Positions 42,451-49,360 of a stretch of 49,360 nt of DNA are shown piece by piece (the stretch's first letter is position 1; every line of letters begins with the position of its first letter). The stretch is from NCBI GenBank assembly GCA_021730945.1, contig JAKFYH010000033.1:1-49360 (forward strand), in the 5' to 3' direction. Source of the DNA: Acidobacteriota bacterium. Lineage in GTDB: Bacteria; Acidobacteriota; Vicinamibacteria; Vicinamibacterales; UBA2999. Below the pieces are notes generated by a model. That model did no database searches, had not been told where the DNA came from, and saw only the letters and a program-made list of their open reading frames with translations. The translations under genes were made by a program, and so were the position numbers.

Positions 42451-42753
42451 ATGGCCAAGCTGGAAAGCGAACGCGAACTGCCCTGTCCCTGCTGCGGCGC
42501 GGTCTTGACTGTCGACCTCAACCTCGGCCGCATTGTCAGTTTCGAGGCGCCGGCCAATCCCGATCGGCCCGAGCTCGATCAGGCGCACCGGATTCTGGCC
42601 GAACAGGCGGCCAAGCGCGACGCGCTGTTTGCGCAGTCGTTCGAGGCGGAGAAGAACAAGGGCGATGTCTTGTCCAAGCGCTTTGAAGAAGCGCTCAAGG
42701 AAGCGAAGAAGGCGCCGGTGTCGAAGCCGCTGCGCGGCTTCGACCTGGACTAG
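42451..42753 (+). CDS. Small zinc-ribbon/coiled-coil protein
   Basis: A 100-aa cytoplasmic protein. ELPCPCCGAVLTVDLNLGRI carries a C-P-C-C knuckle that can bind zinc only with help from another pair, so the ribbon is incomplete within one chain. Residues ~45-90 are a charged helix (HRILAEQAAKRDALFAQSFE) that likely forms a coiled coil and could dimerise to complete a site. Function unknown. It looks like a conserved small protein. It has a leaderless-type promoter and ends before a terminator-like hairpin. Confidence 0.75.
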   Translation: MAKLESERELPCPCCGAVLTVDLNLGRIVSFEAPANPDRPELDQAHRILAEQAAKRDALFAQSFEAEKNKGDVLSKRFEEALKEAKKAPVSKPLRGFDLD

Positions 42754-42765
42754 GGCGGAACCGGG

Positions 42766-42783
42766 GCGCAACCAAAGTTGCGC
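42766..42783. terminator. Hairpin between convergent genes
   Basis: GCGCAAC-CAAA-GTTGCGC is a perfect 7-bp stem, followed by TCTCCT, in the 48-bp gap between the zinc-ribbon gene and the convergent transglutaminase-like gene. Probable bidirectional terminator. Confidence 0.6.
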
Positions 42784-42801
42784 TCTCCTGGCGCCGGGCG
42801 T

Positions 42802-43461
42802 CTAGAGAAATTCGCCGGGGATCGGCTCCCACTTCTCGCGGTCCCGGTAGTAGATGGGTTTACGGTCGTCGTTCGCTTTCCGATAGGCGCGGTAGCGCTT
42901 CAGTAACTGGCGGTAGCGGCGGGTCGAGCTCTTCAGCTTCTTGTGCGGCAGGTCGATCAGCATCTGCTCGACCTTCCACACGCTCTTGTCGGTGAATCGC
43001 CAGTCGTAGTTGCCCATCGCCGTCGCCAGATTGGCCACGCCGAAGCCCTTCATGCGCCCGGTGTGGTCCACATACGCATCCATGTAGCTGCGCGCCAGCG
43101 CGCGCGGCGAGCGGAACCGGGGTTTGCGGCCATGAAGACCGGGGTCGCGCGATCGCGCCACCGAGCCCCAACGGCCGTGGTGCTGGTAGATGAAGATCAC
43201 GTGGTCGAGCCAGTCCTGCGACTCGAGGCTCATCACGAGCGGCGGATAGCCATGCTGCTCGAGCACGACCGCGGTAAAGAGCGCCGCCTCCATGCAGTGC
43301 GCGGTGCCCAGGCGGACCACCGGCCGGAAGCTGTGCTGCGTCTCGCCACCCTTTTCAGTGTTGTACGGCAAGGCGTTCAGCCACCGCTGCACCTTGGCGG
43401 GGGTATTGAGCCGCGCGATCAGCGCGCGTTCAGCGCGCGAGAACTGCCGTCTTGATTTCAT
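42802..43461 (-). CDS. Transglutaminase-like (papain-fold) protein
   Basis: About 219 aa (start MKSRRQF at 43461; MSMKSRRQF at 43467 is equally possible). A Cys in LGTAHCMEAALFTAVVLEQH and a His in DWLDHVIFIYQHHG sit in the order and spacing of a transglutaminase/NlpC-like Cys-His core. A basic C-terminal half (KLKSSTRRYRQLLKRYRAYR) follows. No signal peptide. It starts inside the 3' end of the Sco1/CusF gene (about 32-38 bp overlap), which implies co-expression. Substrate unknown; both protease and amide-crosslinking roles remain possible. Confidence 0.75.
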   Translation of the reverse strand: MKSRRQFSRAERALIARLNTPAKVQRWLNALPYNTEKGGETQHSFRPVVRLGTAHCMEAALFTAVVLEQHGYPPLVMSLESQDWLDHVIFIYQHHGRWGSVARSRDPGLHGRKPRFRSPRALARSYMDAYVDHTGRMKGFGVANLATAMGNYDWRFTDKSVWKVEQMLIDLPHKKLKSSTRRYRQLLKRYRAYRKANDDRKPIYYRDREKWEPIPGEFL

Positions 43462-44287
43462 CGACAAGAGTGGCCGCCGACCAGGCGTTGCTGTCGTGGA
43501 TGGACACGATCCGGCCGTGCGGATCGATCACGGCGGTGCGCAGGTTGTGGGTGATGGTGCCGTCCGCCTCGCGAATCACATTGACGCCGAACGTGGCTGC
43601 GAGACGATCGACCACCGCTTCGTCGGCGGTGGCAAACCGCCACACCGCTGGATCGGCGCCGGCTTTGGCCGCGTGCGCCCGCAAGGCCGCCGCATCGTCG
43701 TTTGCGGGATCGAAGCTGATCGACAGCAGCCGCAGCTTGCCCGCCACCGCCGGATCGGCCGCCGCCAGCGACTGAATCTCCGCGAATCGTCGATCCATCA
43801 AGGGACAAAACTGCGGCAACGGGCAGCGCGTGTAGATGAAGGTGACGACGATGGCCGAGCCCTTCCAGGCGGTGAGGGCCAGCGGCTGGCCGTCCTGATC
43901 GATGAGTGCGGGGGCGGCCACCTCAGCGCCGGGCTTGAGCAAGGTGACGCCGGAGGCCGCCGGGATCGTGGTGTTGGTATCCGCGGGGATCGGCGCGCTG
44001 CCCGTCTTGGTAATGGCCGAGAGCCAGGCCAGCTCGGGCGCAACCTGCAGCGTCGCGGTGATCAGATCACCCGGCGCCCGGCCGTTCAGCAGCGCCAGAT
44101 CCTTCACGTGGTACGGCATGGTCATGGCCGGCATGAAGCCCTTGATGTCTTCATGCTTGACCAGGATCTCGCTGGTCTCGGGCCTGACGGCCAGCACCTG
44201 GCCGTGGAGCTCGTAGCTGCGGGTTTCAGGTGCGGCGCTGCAGGCGGCAGTCAGCAGGCCAATCAAGACGAGCGCCGATCGGGGCAT
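43430..44287 (-). CDS. Sco1/SenC-type copper protein fused to a CusF-like domain
   Basis: A 285-aa lipoprotein. MPRSALVLIGLLTAACSAAP gives a signal with the lipobox LTAAC. Residues ~25-95 form a copper-binding CusF-like domain (LVKHEDIKGFMPAMTMPY: His plus Met-x-Met). From ~125 the Sco thioredoxin fold follows, with YTRCPLPQFCPLM (two Cys separated by five residues rather than the usual three) and the copper His in GTITHNLRT. It should deliver copper to a CuA site or handle periplasmic redox copper. The ATG at 44287 is preferred because TATCAT plus seven bases precedes it; 44296 is the alternative. It is divergent from the transhydrogenase gene. Confidence 0.9.
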   Translation of the reverse strand: MPRSALVLIGLLTAACSAAPETRSYELHGQVLAVRPETSEILVKHEDIKGFMPAMTMPYHVKDLALLNGRAPGDLITATLQVAPELAWLSAITKTGSAPIPADTNTTIPAASGVTLLKPGAEVAAPALIDQDGQPLALTAWKGSAIVVTFIYTRCPLPQFCPLMDRRFAEIQSLAAADPAVAGKLRLLSISFDPANDDAAALRAHAAKAGADPAVWRFATADEAVVDRLAATFGVNVIREADGTITHNLRTAVIDPHGRIVSIHDSNAWSAATLVDEIKTAVLAR

Positions 44288-44321
44288 CGTGACCATGATA
44301 GTCTGCGCCGGTTCCACCTCT

Positions 44322-45602
44322 ATGGCCAATGACTTTGCATTCGAGATGGCGGCGTCGGCCGTTCGCTTCGGCGCCGGTGTCACCCGTGAAGTAGGCGCGG
44401 ACCTGGCGGAACAGGGTGCACGGCGGATCCTCGTGATTACCGATCCGGTGATACGCCGGCTGGCTCCCGTGCAGGTGGTATTGGAGTCCCTCGAGGCCCA
44501 CGGCCTCTCGGCGAGGCTCTACGATCGCGTCCGGGTGGAGCCCACCGACGAGTCGTTCCTCGCAGCCATCCAGTTCGCTGAGCAGCAGCCCTTCGATGCG
44601 ATCGTCGCCGTCGGCGGCGGCTCCACCATCGACACCGCCAAGGCGGTGAATCTCTACACCACCTATCCGCCGGCGGACTTTCTCGACTATGTCAACCCGC
44701 CGATCGGCATGGGCCTGCCGGTGCCGGGGCCGTTGAAGCCACTGATGGCCATCCCGACCACGGCCGGAACGGGCAGCGAGACGACCGGTGTCACGATCTT
44801 TGACTTGAGCCGGATGCATGCCAAGACCGGCATTGCCAGCCGGCGGCTGAAGCCCACGCTCGGCTACCTCGACCCTGAGAACACGCGCACCATGCCGCCA
44901 GAAGTCGCGGCGTCGAGTGGGCTCGACATCCTGAGCCATGCGATCGAATCGTTCACAGCCATGCCGTTCACCGGGCGCCCGCTACCCGAACGTCCGGCGT
45001 TGCGGCCCGCCTACCAGGGGTCGAATCCGATCAGCGACATCTGGTCATTGCAGGCGTTGCGGATGGTGTCGCAATTCCTGGTGCGCGCCGTGGACGATGC
45101 CGGAGATGATGAGGCGCGCGCCCAGATGCTGCTGGCCGCCTCATATGCCGGCGTCGGCTTTGGCAACGCCGGCGTGCATTTGCCGCACGGCATGTCGTAC
45201 CCCGTGTCGGGTCGCGTCAAGCAATACCACGCACCGGGCTACGCCGCGGATCACCCGCTGGTGCCTCACGGCATTTCGGTGATCCTGAACGCGCCGGCGG
45301 TGTTCCGCTTTACCGCGCCCTCGACTCCAGCGCGCCACCTGCAGGCCGCCGAGGCGCTCGGCGTCGATGTCTCGGGCGCCAGGCACCAGGATGCCGGCGC
45401 CATCCTGGCCGATCGCATCACCTGGTTCATGCAACGGCTCAAGACCCCCAACGGCCTGGCCGCGCTCGGCTACTCATCGTCTGATATTCCGGCGCTGGTC
45501 GAAGGCACACTGCCGCAGCATCGCGTGACGAAGCTGTCGCCACGCACCGCCGGTCCCGAGGAATTGGCCCGGTTGTTCGAGGAGGCGATGGTGGCGTGGT
45601 AG
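44322..45602 (+). CDS. Iron-containing hydroxyacid-oxoacid transhydrogenase (HOT/ADHFE1-like)
   Basis: A 426-aa member of the iron-dependent alcohol dehydrogenase superfamily. NAD-binding residues are in VAVGGGSTIDTAKAVNLYTT. Metal site motifs are in SSGLDILSHAIESFT and in GNAGVHLPHGMSYPVSGR. GYLDPENTRTMPPEVAA and RPAYQGSNPISDIWSLQAL are the features I associate with HOT, which couples oxidation of a hydroxyacid (such as 4-hydroxybutyrate) to reduction of 2-oxoglutarate. The ATG at 44322 (MANDFAFEM) is preferred over the in-frame ATG at 44289, which adds a Cys/Ser-rich stretch. It is divergent from the Sco gene; start codons are only 34 bp apart. Confidence 0.88.
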   Translation: MANDFAFEMAASAVRFGAGVTREVGADLAEQGARRILVITDPVIRRLAPVQVVLESLEAHGLSARLYDRVRVEPTDESFLAAIQFAEQQPFDAIVAVGGGSTIDTAKAVNLYTTYPPADFLDYVNPPIGMGLPVPGPLKPLMAIPTTAGTGSETTGVTIFDLSRMHAKTGIASRRLKPTLGYLDPENTRTMPPEVAASSGLDILSHAIESFTAMPFTGRPLPERPALRPAYQGSNPISDIWSLQALRMVSQFLVRAVDDAGDDEARAQMLLAASYAGVGFGNAGVHLPHGMSYPVSGRVKQYHAPGYAADHPLVPHGISVILNAPAVFRFTAPSTPARHLQAAEALGVDVSGARHQDAGAILADRITWFMQRLKTPNGLAALGYSSSDIPALVEGTLPQHRVTKLSPRTAGPEELARLFEEAMVAW

Positions 45603-45643
45603 CGTACAAAGGTGCTGAGGTGCTGAAGTGCTGAAGTGCTGAT
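45603..45643. repeat. Short GTGCTGAA tandem tract
   Basis: Four degenerate copies of (A/G)GTGCTGA(A/G/T) run from 45611 to 45643 between the transhydrogenase and DUF72 genes, immediately ahead of the GGGAG ribosome site. Confidence 0.7.
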
Positions 45644-45659
45644 GAGCGGGAGTGCGTGG

Positions 45660-46370
45660 ATGATTCTGGTCGGGACCAGCGGTTACAACTATCCGGAGTG
45701 GAAGGGCAGTTTCTATCCCGCCGATCTCGCGGCGGCCAAGATGCTGCCGTATTACGCCAGCAAGTTTCGCACCGTTGAGATCAACTACACGTTCTACCGC
45801 ATGCCCACCTCGAAGATCGTCGCCGGTTGGGCGGCGCAGGTGCCGGCGGAGTTCCGGTTCACGCTGAAGGCGCCCAAGCGCATCACGCACGACAAGCGCC
45901 TGCGCGCGGCGGAGGTGGCCGATTCGTTGCGGACGTTCGTCTCGGTGGCCGGTGAGCTGGGACCGCAATTGGCGGCACTCCTGTTCCAGTTGCCGCCCAA
46001 CCTCAAGAAGGACATCGTCCTGCTGAACGAGTTTCTCTCGCTGCTGCCGCCCAGGACCACGGCGGCGTTTGAGTTCCGTAACCAGTCGTGGCTGGACGAT
46101 GAGGTGTTCGACGCGCTGCGGGCGCGCAACATTGCGCTCTGCATCGCTGACAGCGAGGCGCGCCAGACGCCGGCGATCGCGACCGCCGACTACGCCTACC
46201 TGCGCCTGCGCGATGAAGGCTACGGCGACGCCGAGATCGCGAAGTGGAGCGAGACCGCGAAACAACTGGATGCCACCTGCTCGGACGTCTTCGTGTATTT
46301 CAAGCACGAAGACGAGGGCAAGGGGGCCGCGTTTGGACAACAGATGATGGGGCTATTGGCAGGAGGGTAG
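45660..46370 (+). CDS. DUF72-family protein (YecE-like)
   Basis: A 236-aa TIM-barrel-like protein. MILVGTSGYNYPEWKGSFYP, YYASKFRTVEINYTFYRMP, RFTLKAPKRITHDKRL, LLFQLPPNLKKD, AFEFRNQSWLDDEV and VYFKHEDEGKGA are all DUF72 landmarks in order. The ATG at 45660 follows GGGAG and starts at the conserved G-T-S-G motif; an upstream in-frame ATG (45636) lies in the repeat tract. The biochemical role is unknown; the barrel suggests a nucleotide- or sugar-related enzyme. Confidence 0.93.
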   Translation: MILVGTSGYNYPEWKGSFYPADLAAAKMLPYYASKFRTVEINYTFYRMPTSKIVAGWAAQVPAEFRFTLKAPKRITHDKRLRAAEVADSLRTFVSVAGELGPQLAALLFQLPPNLKKDIVLLNEFLSLLPPRTTAAFEFRNQSWLDDEVFDALRARNIALCIADSEARQTPAIATADYAYLRLRDEGYGDAEIAKWSETAKQLDATCSDVFVYFKHEDEGKGAAFGQQMMGLLAGG

Positions 46371-46436
46371 GAGACCAGGAGAAGAAATTGGCTCCTGACC
46401 GCTTGTTCTCTTGTTAGGTTCTTGGGGAAAGCACAA

Positions 46437-48005
46437 ATGGTGAAGCAATGGTTTCTCGCCGGCGTGGTGGTTCTGAGTGGGTGTGCGCCACAACCTGCCC
46501 AACCGGCCCCACCCGCCCTGGTGGATGTCGTCGAACTCAGTGCCACTGCGGCGAAGGCGCGCATGGCGTCGGGCGAGCTCACCTCGGCCGCGCTGACGCA
46601 GGCGTATCTCGATCGCATTGCCAAGGTCGATGATGCCGGGCCGACGCTGGGCGCCGTGATCGAGGTCAACCCACAGGCGATGGCCGAGGCGGCGGCACTG
46701 GACGGCGAGCGCAACGCCGGCACGCTGCGCGGACCACTGCACGGGCTGCCAATCCTGCTGAAAGACAACATCGACGTGACGGGCATGGTGAACTCCGCCG
46801 GCTCGCTTGCCCTGGCCGAGAACCGGCCGGCCGCCGACGCGTTTGTGGCGGCGCGGCTGCGTGCGGCCGGCGCGGTGATTCTCGGCAAGACCAACCTGAG
46901 CGAGTGGGCCAACTTCCGCTCGACCCGGTCAACCTCTGGGTGGAGTTCGCGCGGCGGACAGACCAGGAACCCGTACGTGCTCGATCGCAACCCCTGCGGG
47001 TCGAGCTCCGGCACCGGCTCGGCGATTGCCGCCAGCCTCGCCTCGTTCGGCGTCGGCACGGAAACCGATGGCAGCATCATCTGCCCCGCCTCCGTGAACG
47101 GCCTGGCCGGTCTCAAGCCGACCGTGGGGCTGGTGAGCCGCACCGGCATTATTCCGATCTCGATCTCGCAGGACACCGCCGGGCCAATGGCGCGCACCGT
47201 GTCCGACGTGGCGCTGCTGCTGAACGGCATGGCGGCGGTCGACGCTGCCGACCCGGCCGGCGCGGCTGCGGCCGGCAAGATCGCGGCGGACTACACCTCG
47301 TTCCTCAAGGCCGACGCCGTGAAGGGCAGGCGCTTTGGCGTGCTGCGCCAGGCCATGGGCTATCACCCTGATGTCGACAAGTCGATGGCAACGGCCATCG
47401 AGGCCCTGAAGGCCGCGGGCGCCGAAGTGATCGATATCAAGGTGCCGACCTACAACGACTGGAACGACGCCGAGTTCAGCGTCTTGCTGTATGAGTTCAA
47501 GGACGGGCTGAATGCCTACCTGAAGAACAGCGGGTCGCCGCACCAGTCACTCGAGGCGTTGATCGCGTGGAACACGGCGAATGCGGCGAAGGCCATGCCG
47601 TTCTTCGGCCAGGAAATCTTCGAGCAGGCGCAGGCCAAGGGGCCACTCACCGAACCGGCGTATCGCAAGGCGCGAGATGAGGCGCGCCGGCTGGCAGGGA
47701 AGGACGGCCTGCTGGCCGCACTCGCGAAAGACAAGCTGGATGCCGTGATCGCGCCGAGCTTGTCTCCGGCGTGGCCGACCGACCACGTATTGGGTGATCA
47801 CTTCGTCGGCGCCGGCTACGGCATGTCGGCGGTGGCCGGCACGCCAAGTCTCACGGTGCCGATCGGCGATAGCCACGGCCTGCCGCTCGGCATCACGTTC
47901 ATGGGTGCCGCGTACTCAGAGGGTGAGCTGATCGGCTACGGCTTCGCGCTGGAACAGGCGACGAAGGGGAGGAAAGCGCCGGAGTACAAACCGACGCTGC
48001 CTTGA
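46437..48005 (+). CDS. Amidase-signature lipoprotein
   Basis: A 522-aa enzyme. The lipoprotein signal MVKQWFLAGVVVLSGC precedes a Pro/Ala linker. The amidase signature domain follows, with catalytic Lys in GLPILLKDNIDVTG, cis-Ser in CGSSSGTGSAIAAS and nucleophile Ser in TETDGSIICPASVNGLAGLK. The length is usual for extracytoplasmic amidases that hydrolyse amides such as N-acyl or peptide amides. The ATG at 46437 has GGGGAAAG upstream. It converges, with a 3-bp gap, on the small secreted protein gene. Substrate not assignable. Confidence 0.93.
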   Translation: MVKQWFLAGVVVLSGCAPQPAQPAPPALVDVVELSATAAKARMASGELTSAALTQAYLDRIAKVDDAGPTLGAVIEVNPQAMAEAAALDGERNAGTLRGPLHGLPILLKDNIDVTGMVNSAGSLALAENRPAADAFVAARLRAAGAVILGKTNLSEWANFRSTRSTSGWSSRGGQTRNPYVLDRNPCGSSSGTGSAIAASLASFGVGTETDGSIICPASVNGLAGLKPTVGLVSRTGIIPISISQDTAGPMARTVSDVALLLNGMAAVDAADPAGAAAAGKIAADYTSFLKADAVKGRRFGVLRQAMGYHPDVDKSMATAIEALKAAGAEVIDIKVPTYNDWNDAEFSVLLYEFKDGLNAYLKNSGSPHQSLEALIAWNTANAAKAMPFFGQEIFEQAQAKGPLTEPAYRKARDEARRLAGKDGLLAALAKDKLDAVIAPSLSPAWPTDHVLGDHFVGAGYGMSAVAGTPSLTVPIGDSHGLPLGITFMGAAYSEGELIGYGFALEQATKGRKAPEYKPTLP

Positions 48006-48008
48006 GCC

Positions 48009-48377
48009 TTACTTCTTCGCGGCGGAGAACGTGCCGGTGGCGAGGCCGCCGTAGTCGGCTTCGCCTTCGATTTTCGCGCCGTCGATCTTGCCCGCATAGG
48101 TGATCGTCATCGGCGACCCGTTGTACGAGATGGTGATCACCAGCGTGATCTTGCTGCCCTCGACGGCGACGCTGTCGTAGGCGCGCTCGCCCTGCGGGCT
48201 CTTGCCGACCGCGATCAGCTTGTCGCCTTCCTGGCGGACTTCCATCACCGAATTGAACGTGCCTTCAGGGGAGATCGTAGTCAGATCCCAGGTGCCGACG
48301 GCGGCATTCTGGGCCTGGGCGGCCGAAGCGGCCAGGACCAGGGCGGCGGTCGCGACGACGAGACGAAGAGTTTTCAT
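48009..48377 (-). CDS. Small secreted beta-sandwich-like protein
   Basis: A 122-aa protein. Signal peptide 1-22 (LRLVVATAALVLAASAAQAQ) then a compact strand-rich domain (GTWDLTTISPEGTFNSVMEV, ITLVITISYNGSPMTITYAG, GEADYGGLATGTFSAAKK) that resembles small lipocalin-like or DUF-type periplasmic proteins. I do not recognise a named family. The ATG overlaps the stop of the upstream alpha/beta-hydrolase gene (ATGA at 48374-48377), so it is co-translated with it. Confidence 0.75.
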   Translation of the reverse strand: MKTLRLVVATAALVLAASAAQAQNAAVGTWDLTTISPEGTFNSVMEVRQEGDKLIAVGKSPQGERAYDSVAVEGSKITLVITISYNGSPMTITYAGKIDGAKIEGEADYGGLATGTFSAAKK

Positions 48378-49360
48378 AGTTGGGTCCTCAGAAAATCCAC
48401 GACGGTTCGTTCCGCGAAGTAGCCATCATAGCCGTTCTCAACCTCCGGCTTGTCCGCTGCCCGTTCGACAAAGGCGCAGTGGCCACCATGCGAGGTTACG
48501 ACGGTGGTGATGTGCGGATTGTTCCGCACCGCCGGATCGCCGAAGATGCCGGGCGGCACAAACGGGTCGTCGGCCGCGCTCAGGATCAGCGCCGGGCGGG
48601 CCACCCGGTCGATCACGCGCATGGCGCTGGCGCGGTAGTAGTAATCAGACGCGCCGTCGTAGCCGTGGTGCGGCGCCGTGTAGCGGTCGTCGAAGGTGCG
48701 GATCGACCACACCTTCCAGAGGCCGGACAGGTCGAATTGCCCGGGAAACACCCGGTGCTTGCGCCGCATGCGCGCCTGCAGGTTGCGGCAGAAGTTCCAC
48801 TCGTAGATGCGGTTCTCGCGCCGTTCGATCGACTGCATGCAGGCTTCCAGTTCGATCACCGGCGAGACGGCGGCAAACGCCTTCGCCTCCGGGAACTCGC
48901 CCGCTCCCAACTCGCCGGCCAGCTTCATGGTGATGTTGCCGCCAAGTGAGTAGCCGGCGACCGCCAGTCGCGACAGCCCGTCACGATTGCGCAGTTCGCG
49001 CAGCACGAACAGGGGATCGGCGGTCAGGCCCGAGTGATACAGCCCGCGAGACAAGTGCTCGGTGCCGCCGCAGTTGCGCTGGTTCAGCCGGACGACGTTG
49101 AAACCGGCGGCGAAGGCTTTTTCGGCCAGTCCGCACATGTAGTGGGCGAGGCTGGACCCTTCGAGGCCGTGCAAGGCCAACAGCGTCGGCGCGGCCAGGC
49201 GGTCAGGCTGCCAGTTGCAATGGGCCAGCACGCGCGCGTCGGCGGCCACATCAAAGTAGCGGGGCTCAGCGGTGGCGAGCGACGGAAACTGCCGCCGGCG
49301 GGCCCAGGCATACAGCGTCATCTTGTGCCCGCCAGCCCAGCGGGGAACGGGGACGTAGGG
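48374..49360 (-). CDS. YheT/ABHD-type alpha/beta hydrolase (5' end beyond the window)
   Basis: At least 315 aa from the ATG at 49321. The frame stays open to the window edge (PYVPVPRWAGGHK before MTLYAWA), and this family usually has a GGHxMT-like segment internal to the protein, so the true start is probably upstream, outside the window. The nucleophile elbow VAGYSLGGNITMK, the acid DDPFVPPG and the His SHGGHCAFVE form the triad. Related proteins hydrolyse esters of short or medium acyl chains. Substrate unknown. It is followed by the small secreted protein. Confidence 0.9.
   Translation of the reverse strand, partial: PYVPVPRWAGGHKMTLYAWARRRQFPSLATAEPRYFDVAADARVLAHCNWQPDRLAAPTLLALHGLEGSSLAHYMCGLAEKAFAAGFNVVRLNQRNCGGTEHLSRGLYHSGLTADPLFVLRELRNRDGLSRLAVAGYSLGGNITMKLAGELGAGEFPEAKAFAAVSPVIELEACMQSIERRENRIYEWNFCRNLQARMRRKHRVFPGQFDLSGLWKVWSIRTFDDRYTAPHHGYDGASDYYYRASAMRVIDRVARPALILSAADDPFVPPGIFGDPAVRNNPHITTVVTSHGGHCAFVERAADKPEVENGYDGYFAERTVVDFLRTQL

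Overview
The window is GC-rich DNA, roughly two-thirds G+C by eye, from a free-living Gram-negative bacterium. Gene content and style suggest an acidobacterium close to the Vicinamibacteria. This is an inference from several traits: secreted ankyrin proteins, Hanks-type kinases with GEGGMG/GAGGMG loops, a PD40/peptidase-MA outer-membrane protein, MacB-like ABC modules, a DUF5777 barrel, an aerobic benzoyl-CoA (box) cluster, and tracts of short intergenic repeats. No rRNA or tRNA gene and no CRISPR array was found.

Layout. 1-1.7 kb: a secreted ankyrin protein. 1.8-8.1 kb: the most unusual locus, a tightly overlapping operon encoding a CHAT protease with two TIR-like modules and a 1286-residue membrane-anchored nSTAND1 NTPase. 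A C-terminal scrap that looks like trypsin-co-occurring domain 1 lies in front of it. Behind it is the first ~27 codons of a Ser/Thr kinase, cut off exactly where a truncated, oppositely oriented gene begins. 8.1-10.4 kb: lipA, a four-helix-bundle (S23-like) gene enclosed by 84-bp imperfect inverted repeats, and a UPF0173 metallo-hydrolase. 10.4-14.4 kb: a binding-protein/MFS pair, CorA and MscS. 14.4-20 kb: a TetR repressor divergent from boxC, boxB, an enoyl-CoA hydratase and a 3-hydroxyacyl-CoA dehydrogenase. 19.9-25 kb: copper proteins (cupredoxin lipoprotein, CuA protein, DUF5777 barrel) behind an NtrC-type two-component system. 25-31.3 kb: an adhesin-like DUF4097-type protein, a kinase/TPR protein, an IclR regulator with a readable promoter, a ferredoxin, a TPR plus double-DTG retropepsin-like protein, and a thioesterase. 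31.3-35.7 kb: the PD40 barrel protein, a TlpA-type thioredoxin and a 74-aa protein. 35.8-40.1 kb: a four-gene ABC export/lipoprotein-type module. 40.2-41.4 kb: an SPFH protein with a ribbon-helix-helix protein. 41.6-49.4 kb: metabolic and housekeeping genes (EEP nuclease, zinc ribbon, transglutaminase-like, Sco1/CusF, hydroxyacid-oxoacid transhydrogenase, DUF72, amidase, alpha/beta hydrolase).

Two themes recur. First, several operon-leading genes have a TANNNT-type -10 element ending exactly six bases (once seven) before the start codon, so transcription would begin at the start codon and the mRNA would be leaderless. Second, gaps between genes hold short tandem or inverted repeats with unit lengths of 7, 9, 13 or 26 bp. 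One family, containing CAGATGACGCAGATGACACAG-like words, occurs at two distant loci.
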